DNA of 64,000 bases from Diabrotica undecimpunctata (Eukaryota; Arthropoda; Insecta; Coleoptera; Chrysomelidae): positions 69,500,660 through 69,564,659 of the forward strand of contig NC_092810.1 of the NCBI RefSeq assembly GCF_040954645.1, read 5' to 3'. This document shows, piece after piece, positions 48,945-61,470 of the stretch (positions are counted from its first letter, which is position 1; each line of letters begins with the position of its first letter). The position numbers and the translations under genes were made by a program. Below the pieces are notes generated by a model that saw nothing but the letters and a program-made list of their open reading frames with translations, did no database searches and was not told where the DNA came from.

Positions 48945-50310
48945 CGGGCCGGGCCGCCCTGGTTATGCTCAACAACGAAAAACTTCGACGTGTTTTCGAT
49001 AAAGAGGGCCTTCTCGACCACTCATCTATCACAACAAAGTGTATGACACAATGTCCAACATTTCGCAGTAAACATATTATGTCATTTTCTGCTGTTCCGA
49101 ATCATTAAAGGTATACCCTTAACTATCCGTGTCCTGTGAGCATAAGTCCGAAGTTCATCAATCTTCTCAGATTCGGAATCAACGTCTTCGTCCACTGCGC
49201 AACCTTTTCAATTACGCCCCCTTCCTCTTGTCACATTATAATCTAGGTATATTTAAACGTTCCGTTATTATATCTTCATATCTTCTCTCGTATATTTTTT
49301 CCTCTTTGCTTTAGTAACACGTGCATCGGAGCACACACGGTAATGACTCTCAGAAACTCGTCAGACACTGTTCTGTATGCACATGCGAACCTTAACAGGT
49401 TAGCTGACCGGGTCTTCTTATCTTGACCTGGTCAGCTGCCGACTATACGACCGCCGCACATCAGACTGGAGCCGCGCAAAGGACAATCAATTGCACAACA
49501 GAACGAAAGGACACTTCTAGGATGTAGGTCCTCCGATGTTAAACATGAGCACCTCAACAAGGCCAATCTTACCGCAGCTCTGCGAGTCACTGCCTTTACG
49601 TGTTCCCTTCACTTTCCGTTTTAACTCAGAATCACACAAGTATTTCATATATTTCTTTGGAACTACACTTATTCCCGCAAATTCGAATGATATTCCGTCC
49701 AGCTCTAGCCCATGTATTCTTATACATTTTTCGAATGTATTCATCACATGTAGATGCGAAAAGGTATATACCCTCTCCGTACTGTTTGATCATAACTCCA
49801 TAATATGCCAGATTTCACAGCAAGGACAGAGGGTCTGCGGCATTCCAGCTGTCACATCGATCACCACTACTGTTTCTACCAATATTTTTCTCTCTGTCAG
49901 ATAATCTGAGAACACATTCAACAACTAACCTGGAAACAGACTTTCTCGTAAAGTCCTCATTATATCTTTCCATTTTAATATATTGAATCCCGGAACACTT
50001 CATCACCGCATCCACCGTGCTCCTGTTTTTTTTAAGATCTTACTGCTTGGGTGACAAACTCACTGGCACTTTAATGAGTGCAATATACTTATGCACATCA
50101 GAAGACAAACAGCTCGATATTTCCCTTTTGGTAGTAGACTCGATGTTTCCCTTTAGGGAGTAGAACGGGCCAAGTTGTGTCTCAAGCAGCACATTCCAGT
50201 ATTCCAAAAGGCTCAAGATTGCCAATATGTTTCACAACTTCTGTAGATATCCCATGAGTCCGGAAACCCTTCCTACCTTAAGGGCAATTAACGTTTCACT
50301 GCACTTCTAT
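48945..50310 (-). pseudogene. R1-type non-LTR retrotransposon, reverse transcriptase
   Basis: Minus-strand pieces in order: RSTVDAVMK (fingers, about 50020), SSYLTDRK-like and IDVTAGMPQ (49870, the VTxGVPQGS block), a decayed active site, LDGISFEFAGI, then NIGGPTS (49520), a decayed LLYAAPVW block and further C-terminal sequence to a GC-rich end at 48945. This is the R1-clade order. At least five frameshifts. Members of this clade often insert in specific targets; no target is recognisable here. Confidence 0.65.
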
Positions 50311-50339
50311 CTGCTTGAGACATTGTTGAACTACAAATA

Positions 50340-51030
50340 AAGGGGGGTTGAGTAGATTCTATTGAATTAAGATAATATATACAAGATACTATTGAATTAA
50401 GATAATATATCGACGGTTAAATGTCGAAACCTCATAAATCAAAAATGGGTCATTTATAGATTTATGCGGATTTGGGTTTTGACATGACATGTTTTTATCA
50501 CATTAACAATTAAATAAATACTAAGAATTGGTTCTTTAAAGCATAAATACATGGTGTATCAAATTTTAGGTCGAAAGGTAGAGTTTTTACAGTGAAGATG
50601 GCTTTGGAGAGAGGAGTTTCTGGAAAAAAATCCGGACTTATCGCAGACAGAACCCCGAATTTTCTTCTACGTCAGTTCTACACATCCGGCACTTACCTCA
50701 TTTTTGGTAGTCAGACTATATACAATATAAATAGTATAATATACTTTTACGTTATAAATTTCATTTGACATATTTTTATCTTCAAATACTATGTAAGAGT
50801 TTTACAAATATTTTATTAATTTATGTTTACAACCTGTTTTTTATGTTCCTAGGCTTCGGTAAAGATTACAAAAAGACTACAAAACTTACTTCGGTAACTC
50901 TCGGAGTATTATTCGCCTTGTTTTAGAGTCAGTTTTGTTAGACATCAGATTAACTAGAAAATGCTACCTCCACTTTAATACTGTCTACTGTAGCCTACTG
51001 TTTTTAATATTGATAAGATGCTAATATTAT
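50340..51030. other. Unassigned, with a short tandem duplication
   Basis: ACTATTGAATTAAGATAATA (approximately) occurs twice in tandem at 50357-50410. Otherwise AT-rich with no feature. Confidence 0.45.
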
Positions 51031-51318
51031 TGTAGCGAGATTAAATAAAACGAGCGGTTCGAATTTATATAAATATATTTATTTATAAGTTTATAGCACG
51101 AAAATATCTTATCAACTAAACTTAACTTATAGAAGGTATGCTTATATATAAAAGTTATTATGTACTAGAATATTCTGGCGTAGTCCACCTCTAATTCGTT
51201 TGCTTGTCGGGTCGAACTCTCCAGCGGTCGACAGTTCCGGTCGTTTCTAGAAGGACAGATTATCCTCGTCCCGGGCTTCAACCGTTATATGAGCTACGTA
51301 GAATGCATGTTCGTAACA
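51031..51318 (-). mobile_element. Solo LTR, 288 bp
   Basis: On the minus strand it begins TGTTACGAACATGC and ends ATCTCGCTACA, so it has TG...CA ends. Inside are a TATATATAA box (about 51142-51150), an AATAAATA polyadenylation-like signal (about 51070), and GC-rich sequence upstream of the TATA box, the layout of a Gypsy-type LTR. The flanks TTAT and ATAT are only a weak target duplication. No internal element sequence is attached, so recombination between two LTRs probably removed it. Confidence 0.65.
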
Positions 51319-51319
51319 A

Positions 51320-54300
51320 TATGCTAATCTGGATATCATTTATGACTATTACAGAAATAAGGAGTTATATTGTCAAAAAAATTGTTGTATGCATCCCTTT
51401 TTGTAATGATGAGAAAGGACGGAAACGTTATCGGACCACATGAAGCAGATGAGTCCGAACCAGGTGAAATTGTAATCTGATTAATCATAGAACAAGCGTT
51501 AAATTAGAAAATGGCTAAGTAATGTTTTAAAGACATGCAATATCTTGTTCAAATGAAACTAAAAGTAAAATTTGATTTTGAACATATATAGCTAGAACAA
51601 AGAGCAGGAAACAAAGCAAATGTGTTTTCGATTAAGACTATTAAAATACACATACTACTAACATAAGAAGACAAAGATGTGAGTCAAGTCATTTTATTCT
51701 GAATTTTTCTATCAATCCCGCCACACTATTTAGTCCCAATTAGGAGAAAAACGCAAGGAGTGCCACGAATTGAAGTTATATACTGCAGTATTAAAAAAGT
51801 TACATGAACTTAAAAAATGAGACATTGTGGCTTAAATTCTGTAGTTTACTTAATATTTTATTACATATTTATTATAACAAAAACATAACATTTGTTGATC
51901 CATAAAGTTCTTTTGTATTTAGATATTTAATTTACACATCATTTCAACACACACAACAGCTAGAGAAGTGTAAAATATTAGTTTCAAGATAATTGATAGT
52001 AAATAATTTACGACTACTATAAATTATATTATACGACTTTAAAATTTTTGGGTGGGCATTCTTACCTTTTAGTATGCCTGTAGTTCCAACACCATTTTGC
52101 TTTTGCTTAACTGGTTTAACTTTCAAAGTTAAAATATAAGAAGACAGTGAAGACATTCACATCAGAGATGACAAGAATTTACCTATTAAGACGTGGAATA
52201 ATTTATAATTCATCTATTGGTCTTTTCCTACTAAATCCATCATCCGTCATTGGCATTATCTAATTATCTGTCCAATACGGCAACGGTGATGTTTTAACAC
52301 AGAATTTCCGTATTGCCAGGATAGTAGAGAATTTAGAATTATGAAATAATGAAAACGTTTTTTATCTCCCACGGCTCTCTGGATTTATAAAATTTAATAT
52401 GTGAGATTAAATTAGAATTTAAGTAGGTCTTGTAAGTTTATGTAAAAACAACAATTCATAACTATTCATTCTCCATGAATTAGGGGTCCATTAGCATACT
52501 GTTTATACAGTGAGAGGATACAGTCTTACTGCTTCCCCTCTGCCAACTCCATTATTTTAAAGATAAAACAAAATCGCTCGAATACCATTTTTTTTATAAA
52601 CTTCGGACAAGTTGATTTTTAAATTTTTGCTAATATCTAATGGTAAAGTTTCAGTATTTCGATGAACCCATCAGGTGACAGCTACACATTCCATTTTTTT
52701 AAATAGCAAGGGGTCATAGGAGACTTCCTTTGAAAAGGATGTCAAAATCTTATTCCAAAAATATTTTACACTAATAATTTTTGATTAAGCCACAATTGAT
52801 TTTTGATTACTGTTTGACGTTTCTACTACCACTCCGGAAATCGTTTTCAAAAAAATTATTTTAAAAATTGTGCGAAAAGTATAACCAACAAGTTGTTAAG
52901 TGGATTATGATTTTCAAAAACATAACCCGCTTAAAAACCTTTCAGTTATATAGACAATATTTTTTATACCTTTGTATTTGTTTTTGCTTCTTTATTTGTA
53001 AAATCTTGTTCTTTTCCTTTTCTTTTTTGTCCAATCAAACTTTTTCAACTCCGTCCATTATAGCCTACTTCGTAGTAGCTCAGATTACTGTGTCTTACAA
53101 TGTTCACTCCACTCCCGACCTTGTTGATGGTTAGAAATAAGTTTGATAATAAATTAAGATATATGTGAGAGTATCGAGAATCGTTGCAACTTGTCGTTAG
53201 AAGGCTCATACTGCTCCCAGAATTCTTACGGACTCTGAAAAAGCTGAACTTGCAGAATGGGAGAATATTCAATAAGCCACCAGTAATGCTTAGACAAATG
53301 AAAGCAGGCGGAAGCAACGCCGGATATTAATTGAATTCACTTTAATTTAAAGTTTCACATTACTGTAACAGTTTTTTGGTATAATGCAGGCGTTATAATT
53401 TCACTAATTAAAGGCGAATTTTGTCACTTACTATAACTATAAATGATACGTTCATTTTGCTATAATAGTACAATTAACGGAATATAAATGTTTTATCAAA
53501 CATTTCGTTGAAAAGAAATCACAGCTTTTAAATAAACTATTTGATGTTTAGACTGTCGAATTTGGAAACGTCAAATAAGAGTATATTTTAGAATTTTAGT
53601 TGTTCTCAACGAAACATTTCATGAAAGTTTAGATGCTGTAAGAAAATAGTTTCAGAAAATATTAATATTTTCAGTGATTTATGATTAATTTAAAAACTAA
53701 CTGGGAAAACGTGAGAAAGTTATACTTATTAAGCTTTGTTATATGCTTCACGGAATTATAAAAAGATGCTGTAGGATACGAAATAATCTCCATAATTAAG
53801 AACGAAAATTTTACTGTAGACCATATTGCGTGTGTAAAAATAACATAATCAAAATTCATTCCAGATAACTGTATTTCATTTGATTTCACATTATTTATCT
53901 CTTTGTATACATAACGCCGTTAGCTTTCTACGGCAATTATTCTACACCTTTAACCTATTGTAAGCGACTAAATTTGAGAAAGTGTGATAAAACTGCAAAA
54001 TAAAATTCATAATGATGAAGGGGGAATAGGACCGTGTGATTTAAATATCTCCCTTTTTTTGTCCTTTCAATAAATACTTATCACATAAATAGTTATCACA
54101 GTTATTAGGTTAAAATAAAATAATAGAACCACTTGTGCATTTCTAACCTTCGTTTTTTGGCTCTCTAATTTTTTAGCGTGCTTGTAGACCTAACATCAAA
54201 TAAGTATATGTGATTATAATTACTATTATATAAGTATTATACTAAGATTTTATAAAAATTATTTTTGTATATACCCCCTACATTAGTGAATTTGATAGAG

Positions 54301-54470
54301 TTACGATAAATGTTTCAACTTTCCTATTTGTAGGCTCCATAATTTAGTTTGCTGTCTGACTCTGTTTATTCTGTGTAGTTTAGTGGATATTTAGATTGAG
54401 CTTTACTCAGTCAGAATCGTTTCAAACGTAGCAGTACATAATCTCAAATATATCTGCTACTTTGAAATTA
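51320..54470. other. No recognisable content
   Basis: A 3 kb AT-rich stretch. Open frames at 52868-53134 and 53045-53317 overlap on opposite strands and show no family motif. Confidence 0.45.
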
Positions 54471-54474
54471 GCAA

Positions 54475-55785
<1,311 letters not shown>

Positions 55786-55789
55786 GATA

Positions 55790-56040
55790 ATGAACTACAA
55801 TGAAACGTGACATATACCATGAAAATATTAAGCATACTGATGGAACCGAATACTATGAAGAACGAAATCATATGTTATACTAAAATCTGTTGTGCAACCG
55901 GTTGCAGTGTATTGCGGTTGCATAATTAGTGGGAACAACTTTACAAATAATCTAAAAATTTGTTAGATCACTTCTATCTAGACAAGTTATTTCTGATCCT
56001 TTTAAGATCGCCGTTTTAGCAAAAAAATCTGCTTTGATGT
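55790..56040. other. Unassigned flank of the BEL/Pao element
   Basis: Probably part of the old Jockey-like host relic but unreadable. Confidence 0.35.
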
Positions 56041-56041
56041 T

Positions 56042-56086
56042 ACCCGAAATACCAAAGTGTCAAAGGGACACTTTGGTATTTCGGGT
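56042..56086. repeat. Perfect 20 bp-arm hairpin next to the LTR
   Basis: Arms 56042-56061 and 56067-56086 are exact reverse complements with loop AAAGG. It ends 13 bp before the LTR at 56100. Confidence 0.9.
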
Positions 56087-56099
56087 TTGGTAACGGTGT

Positions 56100-57157
56100 T
56101 GTTGCTTTCTGCACATACGATGACCTCAATATAACAATTTTGGTCATCCTGAAGGGGGAGAGAAGATATTTTGTTCAATCTAGAACTCGCTGGTTTCCCC
56201 CTTTCGGATTGGGTATGTATATTCAAATAAAGAAAAGAAATGAAACCAGTGGACTGTATAAAACTCTATTTTTAACAAGAGGTGAAATTAAATGTAAATA
56301 CACATAACCCAATATACAACTATAAATAAGGAAGAATATATTTCTTAAAAGAAGAAGAATATATGTAGTACAAACTTAAATATTAATCAATACGTAACGA
56401 CACACAAAAAGAGAACCATAAACAAACCATAGATAGAAATAATATACAAAAAAGAAATAAAAATATGAATATATATGTCATATAAAAAACAAATTATTAA
56501 ACTCAATGCAAAAGTATACTCATAATACACATTATGAGTTAATATTAGGTAATAAAATACACAACACTGTGATATATATACAAAAAGAATAGTGAAATTA
56601 TTATAATATGAAAAATATACAAATCTACATAAAGGTAATGAAATGTTCTCAATCAAGTTCAATCGCGATCGCGGCACAACTGATAAAAAGTTCGAAGCAA
56701 ATATGACATCTATATACCAAGTAAACGTACTTGATATATGCAGCAACAAAATTATGGTGTATTGTAGCTTACCCCATAAATCACAGCACCAACCGCTATT
56801 ACCAACGACGTCTTCATCGACGTACACCAGGAACCACAAATTTCATATTGCAACTTTTCTGCATCAAAACCGACTTCCTCGGTCAAAGGACCGATGCCAA
56901 GTGTCTTAAGGTACTCTTAACCCAAACGCACACACATGTGTGTGGTTTGAGAGATAAAACTCGACTTTGATTGTGTAGATGCATCGCTTATCTCCAATAC
57001 ACATCTGTGTCATTTTGCAGATTGCCCGTCTCGTAGCATGTAGTTTTTAACCCAGATGCACCCTTATACATGAAATCTTGATATACGGGGAGAATCAAAA
57101 CTACCATAAAGTCTTAATATTTAATAAATGTTTATTAACAGTTGCGAAACTGCAACA
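56100..57157 (-). repeat. 3' LTR of the BEL/Pao element
   Basis: Minus strand begins TGTTGCAG and ends GAAAGCAACA, so the ends are TGTTGC...GCAACA. Length 1058 bp, the same as the partner. All open frames in it, including a 150-codon one (56387-56839), are identical to those in the other LTR. I regard these frames as chance since nothing about them is recognisable. Confidence 0.93.
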
Positions 57158-57167
57158 TTCTCCCCGC
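57158..57167 (-). promoter_or_regulatory. Polypurine tract
   Basis: GCGGGGAGAA directly before TGTTGC of the 3' LTR on the minus strand. This is where plus-strand DNA synthesis would be primed. Confidence 0.75.
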
Positions 57168-57469
57168 GTTGGCATACGTGCCAATAAAACATAACTGTAC
57201 TTTGTACTCCCGACGCACTGTACAAATTAGGAAACCGTAAACACTTCTTCGGTTACGAAACGAACGCCACACTTACAATCCTACAAAGCTATACATTTAC
57301 AAAAGAGCACAAAGAACAATAACTTATACATACAACAATAAACTTATACAACAAACGATAATAGGTTACAAATACATAACTACATACTAAATATACATCA
57401 CTACAATTATACAATTCTCAGTACTATACATAAAACGGATTTCCTCTCTTATAGGAAGTGCATTCCTCT
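57168..57469 (-). other. 3' untranslated region of the BEL/Pao element
   Basis: Non-coding stretch between the nested fragment and the polypurine tract, rich in TTGTTGTATAAG-type near repeats on the minus strand. Confidence 0.5.
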
Positions 57470-57845
57470 ATTATCCTAGGATACAATACATGAACTTGAC
57501 GCCATCGAGATGTGACTACTCAAGCGAATCCTCAGGATATCATGGACGGACCAGTTAACCAACGGGACCGTATGAAAAAGAACGAGGAAAGAAAGAAAAG
57601 TGATGTATATCATTAGAAGGCAACAATCAGGATGTCTCGGACACCTATGAGAGACGGCACTCAATATAAATACTATAAATAACCTTCTAATAGTTCTCGA
57701 AAAACAAGGAAATGGGAGAAGACAAATATCCTGGTTAACAAACCTAAGGAAATGGTTCTCCGCAACAACAACTAAGTTAAGGGCAAACAAACAGAATAAT
57801 TGTAGCCCGAATGGCCACTGCAATATTCGAAACGAATAAGCAGCA
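57470..57845 (+). pseudogene. Nested non-LTR C-terminal fragment inside the BEL/Pao element
   Basis: Plus-strand reading with frameshifts: RILRISWTDQLTNGTV, KERKVMYIIRRQ, GRRQISWLTNLRKWFSATTTKL, IRNE. These are the last blocks of the family represented at 34965-36200 (patterns RILRISWTDHVTN and SWLKNLRTWFSTTTTELF). It is opposite in sense to the LTR element. I could not define exact borders or a target duplication. If the LTR element has copies elsewhere with this fragment inside, it has been mobilised as a passenger. Confidence 0.75.
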
Positions 57846-58139
57846 AAGGCAAAAGAAATATCGTATGAATTATGACACTGTCCCTAGATATTAGCAATCT
57901 ACCTGGACAGACATAATCACGACAAAAATGTAAAATGAAGAAACCATATTCTTCCATAAGCTTTATTCATAAAAGATAATTGATAATTTGAACAGCAATA
58001 AGCAAATTATCTCAGCTTCATCTCATAAAAAAGCGGCGACTAATTCTAAGCTAGGAGTAGACTTAGTCAATTAGAATAAATCAAAATTACGATAAATAAG
58101 AAATAAAGATAATAGATAAAATACGAACATTTATGCTAT

Positions 58140-58400
58140 TCAATAAACAAGGCTTTTTATACATAGTAATGCAATTTTGAAATGAACAAAAACAAAAATG
58201 GTGCGGCTCCTAAGAATTCTTTGTACCTTAAAGAATTCGTACAATGTCAATAGAAAATGTCTTAACTCTCTAAACGTTAAAACCGTTATTTTAGTATAAC
58301 GTGGCGCAAATCCATAACCAAATAAAGCTACGTAAGCTTTAAGCAAAAATTTATCCCATAATCTATGGCAATAAAAAGATATCTCGAACCGGTAACACAA
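58140..58400 (-). pseudogene. Integrase catalytic-core remnant of the BEL/Pao element
   Basis: LLKAYVALFGYGF, then LTFRELRHFLLTLYEFFKVQRI and a decayed stretch ending HFKIALL, follow the Pao integrase pattern KAYVALFVCFxTKAxHxEVV...LTxExFLxxLKRFxxRRG. The catalytic D after the first block and the SDNG block are lost. It lies one frame away from the upstream ORF, so a frameshift near 58400 separates the two parts. Confidence 0.55.
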
Positions 58401-59326
58401 TGATAGATGGGACTCTCAACATTATAAAATGTGCAACAACTAAGTCCGAAATGATGTCTACAATTGGACGTACCTTGGGGCCTTACATGTCCCAACCATA
58501 CGTGTGTTTTAAACATCTTTAAAACAATTAGATTGTTCGAAGACAGAAGAAAAGGATGCTTCTTAGCATAAGGAATGGTAGCATTCCTCAACATACCGCT
58601 AATTGTCGTACGGTGAATAATTTCCTCTGGAAATAAATTCGGAATATCCAACTGATTATCCGGATTGGCAATACCGGATGGCAACGATTCCAATATACGA
58701 GGAAACGAGAGACTTTTTAAGTCTTGAACGATAAGCAATTCAGCTTGCTTTTTACGAACGTTTCTGATAAAACAAAACACAAATGCCTTTACTCGGCGTA
58801 AACGAGAAAGATAGGAGTACATTTTTAACATATGTACTCCGAATGCTAAATCTAGAGATGGGTGTAATGCAACTCTAGGAACTTTTGACCGAATTATGGT
58901 CGCAATATCTAAGTTATTAGATTCTTTAAAATTGTCTCTGTCACGAGACGACAAGAATTTTGGCTCACAATGCCAAGATTTTGATCGAGCAAGTGTATCG
59001 GGGTTAGCTCCCCGCGAAGCTGTATCGGCAGCGTCATCATCAGACACCCCATCATGGAAGTCGTGCAAAGAAAAATCCTTGGGTAAGGATTGAATATTAG
59101 AATGGACCTGAGGTCCAGAGAGATGTACATTATTAAAGGATAGCCCCGTAAAAGAACTCGTGCTTGTATGAGCGTCACGAGTCTTGTAGGACTCTCTATC
59201 ATTTACCACTGCAACAGGTGGAAGGGAATATGCAATACTGCTAAGGCCCGTAGGTAACGCCTTAGGGACAGTATCTACATGAGCTAAAGTCGAGGATAGC
59301 TGACCTGACGAACTAGGCGCCATCAC
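58328..59326 (-). CDS. Gag C-terminus joined to pol end and integrase start (332 codons)
   Basis: An uninterrupted frame with three parts. Residues 1 to about 95 are Ser/Thr-rich, with no motif (gag-like linker). Residues about 97-112 read DDAADTASRGANPDTL, the NPADxASRGxxP block at the end of the RNase H region of BEL/Pao pol, continuing with SWHCEPKFLSSRDRDNF (WWHGPxFL block). Residues about 165-205 (MYSYLSRLRRVKAFVFCFIRN) match the YSSLxRLxRVxAYxLRFIHN connector. Residues about 250-300 (TTISGMLRNATIPYAKKHPF) match the start of integrase. The jump from gag to the end of RNase H in one frame shows that protease, reverse transcriptase and most of RNase H were removed by a deletion that kept the frame open. 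It overlaps the gag frame by 14 bp. Confidence 0.65.
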   Translation of the reverse strand: MMAPSSSGQLSSTLAHVDTVPKALPTGLSSIAYSLPPVAVVNDRESYKTRDAHTSTSSFTGLSFNNVHLSGPQVHSNIQSLPKDFSLHDFHDGVSDDDAADTASRGANPDTLARSKSWHCEPKFLSSRDRDNFKESNNLDIATIIRSKVPRVALHPSLDLAFGVHMLKMYSYLSRLRRVKAFVFCFIRNVRKKQAELLIVQDLKSLSFPRILESLPSGIANPDNQLDIPNLFPEEIIHRTTISGMLRNATIPYAKKHPFLLSSNNLIVLKMFKTHVWLGHVRPQGTSNCRHHFGLSCCTFYNVESPIYHCVTGSRYLFIAIDYGINFCLKLT

Positions 59327-59813
59327 ACGAGGTGTTTGAGACGTGGATGTCTCGAAAGAAGGTTGAGGTTTTGAAAAAGATGAATTTTTTGGACATATGA
59401 TTTTGAGAAGATTTAACTACATTGAGTAGATGGCATAAATCTGAAATAAGTGTGGTAGGTCTTTCCCCCACATGTAACCTAGAAGAACAATGGGATGCAC
59501 TACCAACTTTATAATACGTAAAGGATGAGAGGACGGGCTCCCATATTATAAGTCCCATTGCCTTACAAAACAAATCATCTACAATGTTTCGATCCTCGCT
59601 ATCTTCAGCGGAATCTACCAATAAATTCTCGATTGCATCCTGTGCGTATTCATATTTATCATACTCAACCTGTAAATACTCACGACGAACTTTCAAAAGA
59701 TAATCAATATCGACCAATGAAACATTTTCTGCAATCCAATTACAGTGACGAATTTCTTTGCAGACCGTCTCTTGAATTTGAGGGTGTCCATTCTTTAGAC
59801 AAAAATGGAGCAG
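59313..59813 (-). CDS. Gag-like frame of the BEL/Pao element
   Basis: Open from just after a TAG at 59814-59816 to a stop at 59313, 166 codons. It contains ENVSLVDIDYLLKVRREYLQ and EYDKYEYAQDAIENLLVDSA, the alpha-helical N-terminal gag pattern of BEL/Pao elements (repeated leucines, then a DKxExxQxxIE block). No ATG lies in frame before the conserved part; the start may be lost or an alternative codon used. Gag would form the particle that packages the RNA, but a protein this short and without a zinc knuckle may not work alone. Confidence 0.6.
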   Translation of the reverse strand: MLHFCLKNGHPQIQETVCKEIRHCNWIAENVSLVDIDYLLKVRREYLQVEYDKYEYAQDAIENLLVDSAEDSEDRNIVDDLFCKAMGLIIWEPVLSSFTYYKVGSASHCSSRLHVGERPTTLISDLCHLLNVVKSSQNHMSKKFIFFKTSTFFRDIHVSNTSCDGA

Positions 59814-59929
59814 CTAATGTTTAAAACTGACAAGACAAAAAGAAAAAGATTGTAAACAAGTAAAAGTAATTGTAAATCCCTGGATTTTTTACAGAAACAA
59901 ACCAAAGAGATACTTGTAATAGTCGAAAG

Positions 59930-61380
59930 CAGGTCTTTATAATAAGACAACTACAAACAAAATAAAAAAAGAACAGTCTCCACAGACCAGGTATCTTATC
60001 AAGGAAAAGATATATCCCAACATAAAACGATTACAATCTGTTACTAATGTCCCTACAATCAGGAAAAATTATACAAAAAAATGGTTGCAATAACCGAAAA
60101 TACTTTTTCCACCCTCACAAACACTAACGTACAGAAATGAAGAAATGTCTCTACAGACTGGGTATCTTTTTTCAGAAAATAAATACCGCAATTTAAATGG
60201 TTATACTAACCGCAAAAACCGCAAAAAGGTCTCTAGCATAAGAAAACCCTGCAAAAGTAAAAGTAAGAATGTCTTTCAGCAGACTGAGTATACGCTTAGA
60301 CAAAAGAAATACTCCACTAAAAGCACTATCAAAAAATCAGCAAGAAATGGGTATAAAAACCTGAAAAAGGTCTCTGTCATAAGAGCACCTTGAATAATGT
60401 ATATAAAAAAGAAATAGTCTTTCGGCAGACTGAGTATATGCTTAGACAAACGAAATACTTCACTGTAATAAGTACGAAAAAATCAGCAAAAAATGGGTAT
60501 AAAAACACCGGAAAAGGTCTCTGTCATAAGAGCACCTTGAATAAAGGATATTAAAAAGAAACAGTCTTTCGGCAGACTAGTTATCTTTCAGTATAAGAGA
60601 AGTCTCAATGTAAAATGGTTATAAAAACCGTAAAAAGGTCTCTGTAAAAAGAGCACCTGAAAAATTAATGTAAAGAAGAAAATCGTCTTTCTGCAGACGA
60701 TTGGATATCTTTTAGTATGAAAGATATACCGTAGTGTAAAAATGGGTATAACAACCGCAAAAAGAAGGTCTCTGTCAGAAGAGAACCTCGAGAAAGCAAT
60801 GTAAAAAGAAATAGTCTTTCGGCAGACTAGGTATCTTTTCGTAGAAAAAAAATATAAAATAAATGGTTATAACAACCGCAAAAAGAAGGTCTCTGTCAGA
60901 AGAGCACCTGGAACAAAGAATGTATAGAAGAAATAGTCTTTCGGCAGACTAGGTATCGTCTTTCGGCAGACGAGTAGGTATCTTTTTACATAAAAGAAAT
61001 ACCTGACTATATATATATGATAACCGCAAAAAGGTATACAGTAAATAAACCTTGTACAATGTAAAACGTAAAATGTCTTTCGGCAGACTGGGTAACTTTT
61101 CAGATAAAAGAAATACCCGACTATACTATGGTTGTGATAACCGCAATAAGGTCTCTAGCATAAGAGAACCTCGACAAAGAAATAGTCTTTCAGCAGACTA
61201 GGTATCGTCTTTCGGCAGACGACTGGGTATCTTTTCCAAATAAAAGAAATACCCCAACAAATAGTTATCACAACCAACTAGGCTCCTACCATAAGGAACC
61301 CGTAAACAACGACATATTAACTGGTTATCATAACCGACAAGGCTCCTACCACAAGGAAACCGCAACTACACATGAAAAAG
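59930..61380 (-). repeat. Tandem array of hairpin modules in the retrotransposon leader
   Basis: About ten imperfect units of 110-145 bp between primer site and gag. On the plus strand each full unit has four short inverted repeats in fixed order: GGTTATAACAACC; GGTCTCTGTCATAAGAGAACC; AGTCTTTCGGCAGACT; and GGTATCTTTT...AAAAGAAATACC. The third module starts near 59973, 60140, 60270, 60416, 60561, 60685, 60815, 60937, 61073 and 61183; it is doubled at 60937-60972 and 61183-61222. Units nearest gag are the most diverged. The last 120 bp before the primer site has related hairpins (GGCTCCTACCATAAGGAACC). No protein frame runs through the array. In the sense strand these would be consecutive RNA hairpins near the 5' end of the transcript. 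Confidence 0.88.
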
Positions 61381-61450
61381 AACATGGAAAAAGGGTATCT
61401 ACTACCAGAGAACCCCAAACAAACAAAAAAACAGAAAAAGAAGAAGAAGA

Positions 61451-61467
61451 TCCGGCTCGAAGGACCA
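61451..61467 (-). promoter_or_regulatory. tRNA primer binding site
   Basis: TGGTCCTTCGAGCCGGA on the minus strand, three bases from the 5' LTR end (GCAACA-TAA-TGG). It begins with TGG, which pairs with the CCA end of a tRNA, and is the form commonly seen in BEL/Pao elements. Confidence 0.85.
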
Positions 61468-61470
61468 TTA

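Noticed and set aside
56387..56839. 150-codon frame present in both LTRs
   Set aside because: It is identical in the two copies only because the LTRs are identical. Its composition (Ile, Tyr, Phe rich) is what AT-rich DNA gives by chance, and no motif is visible.
59930..61380. CRISPR-like array
   Set aside because: The units are irregular in length, contain several different hairpins, have no unique spacers, and lie inside a eukaryotic LTR element.
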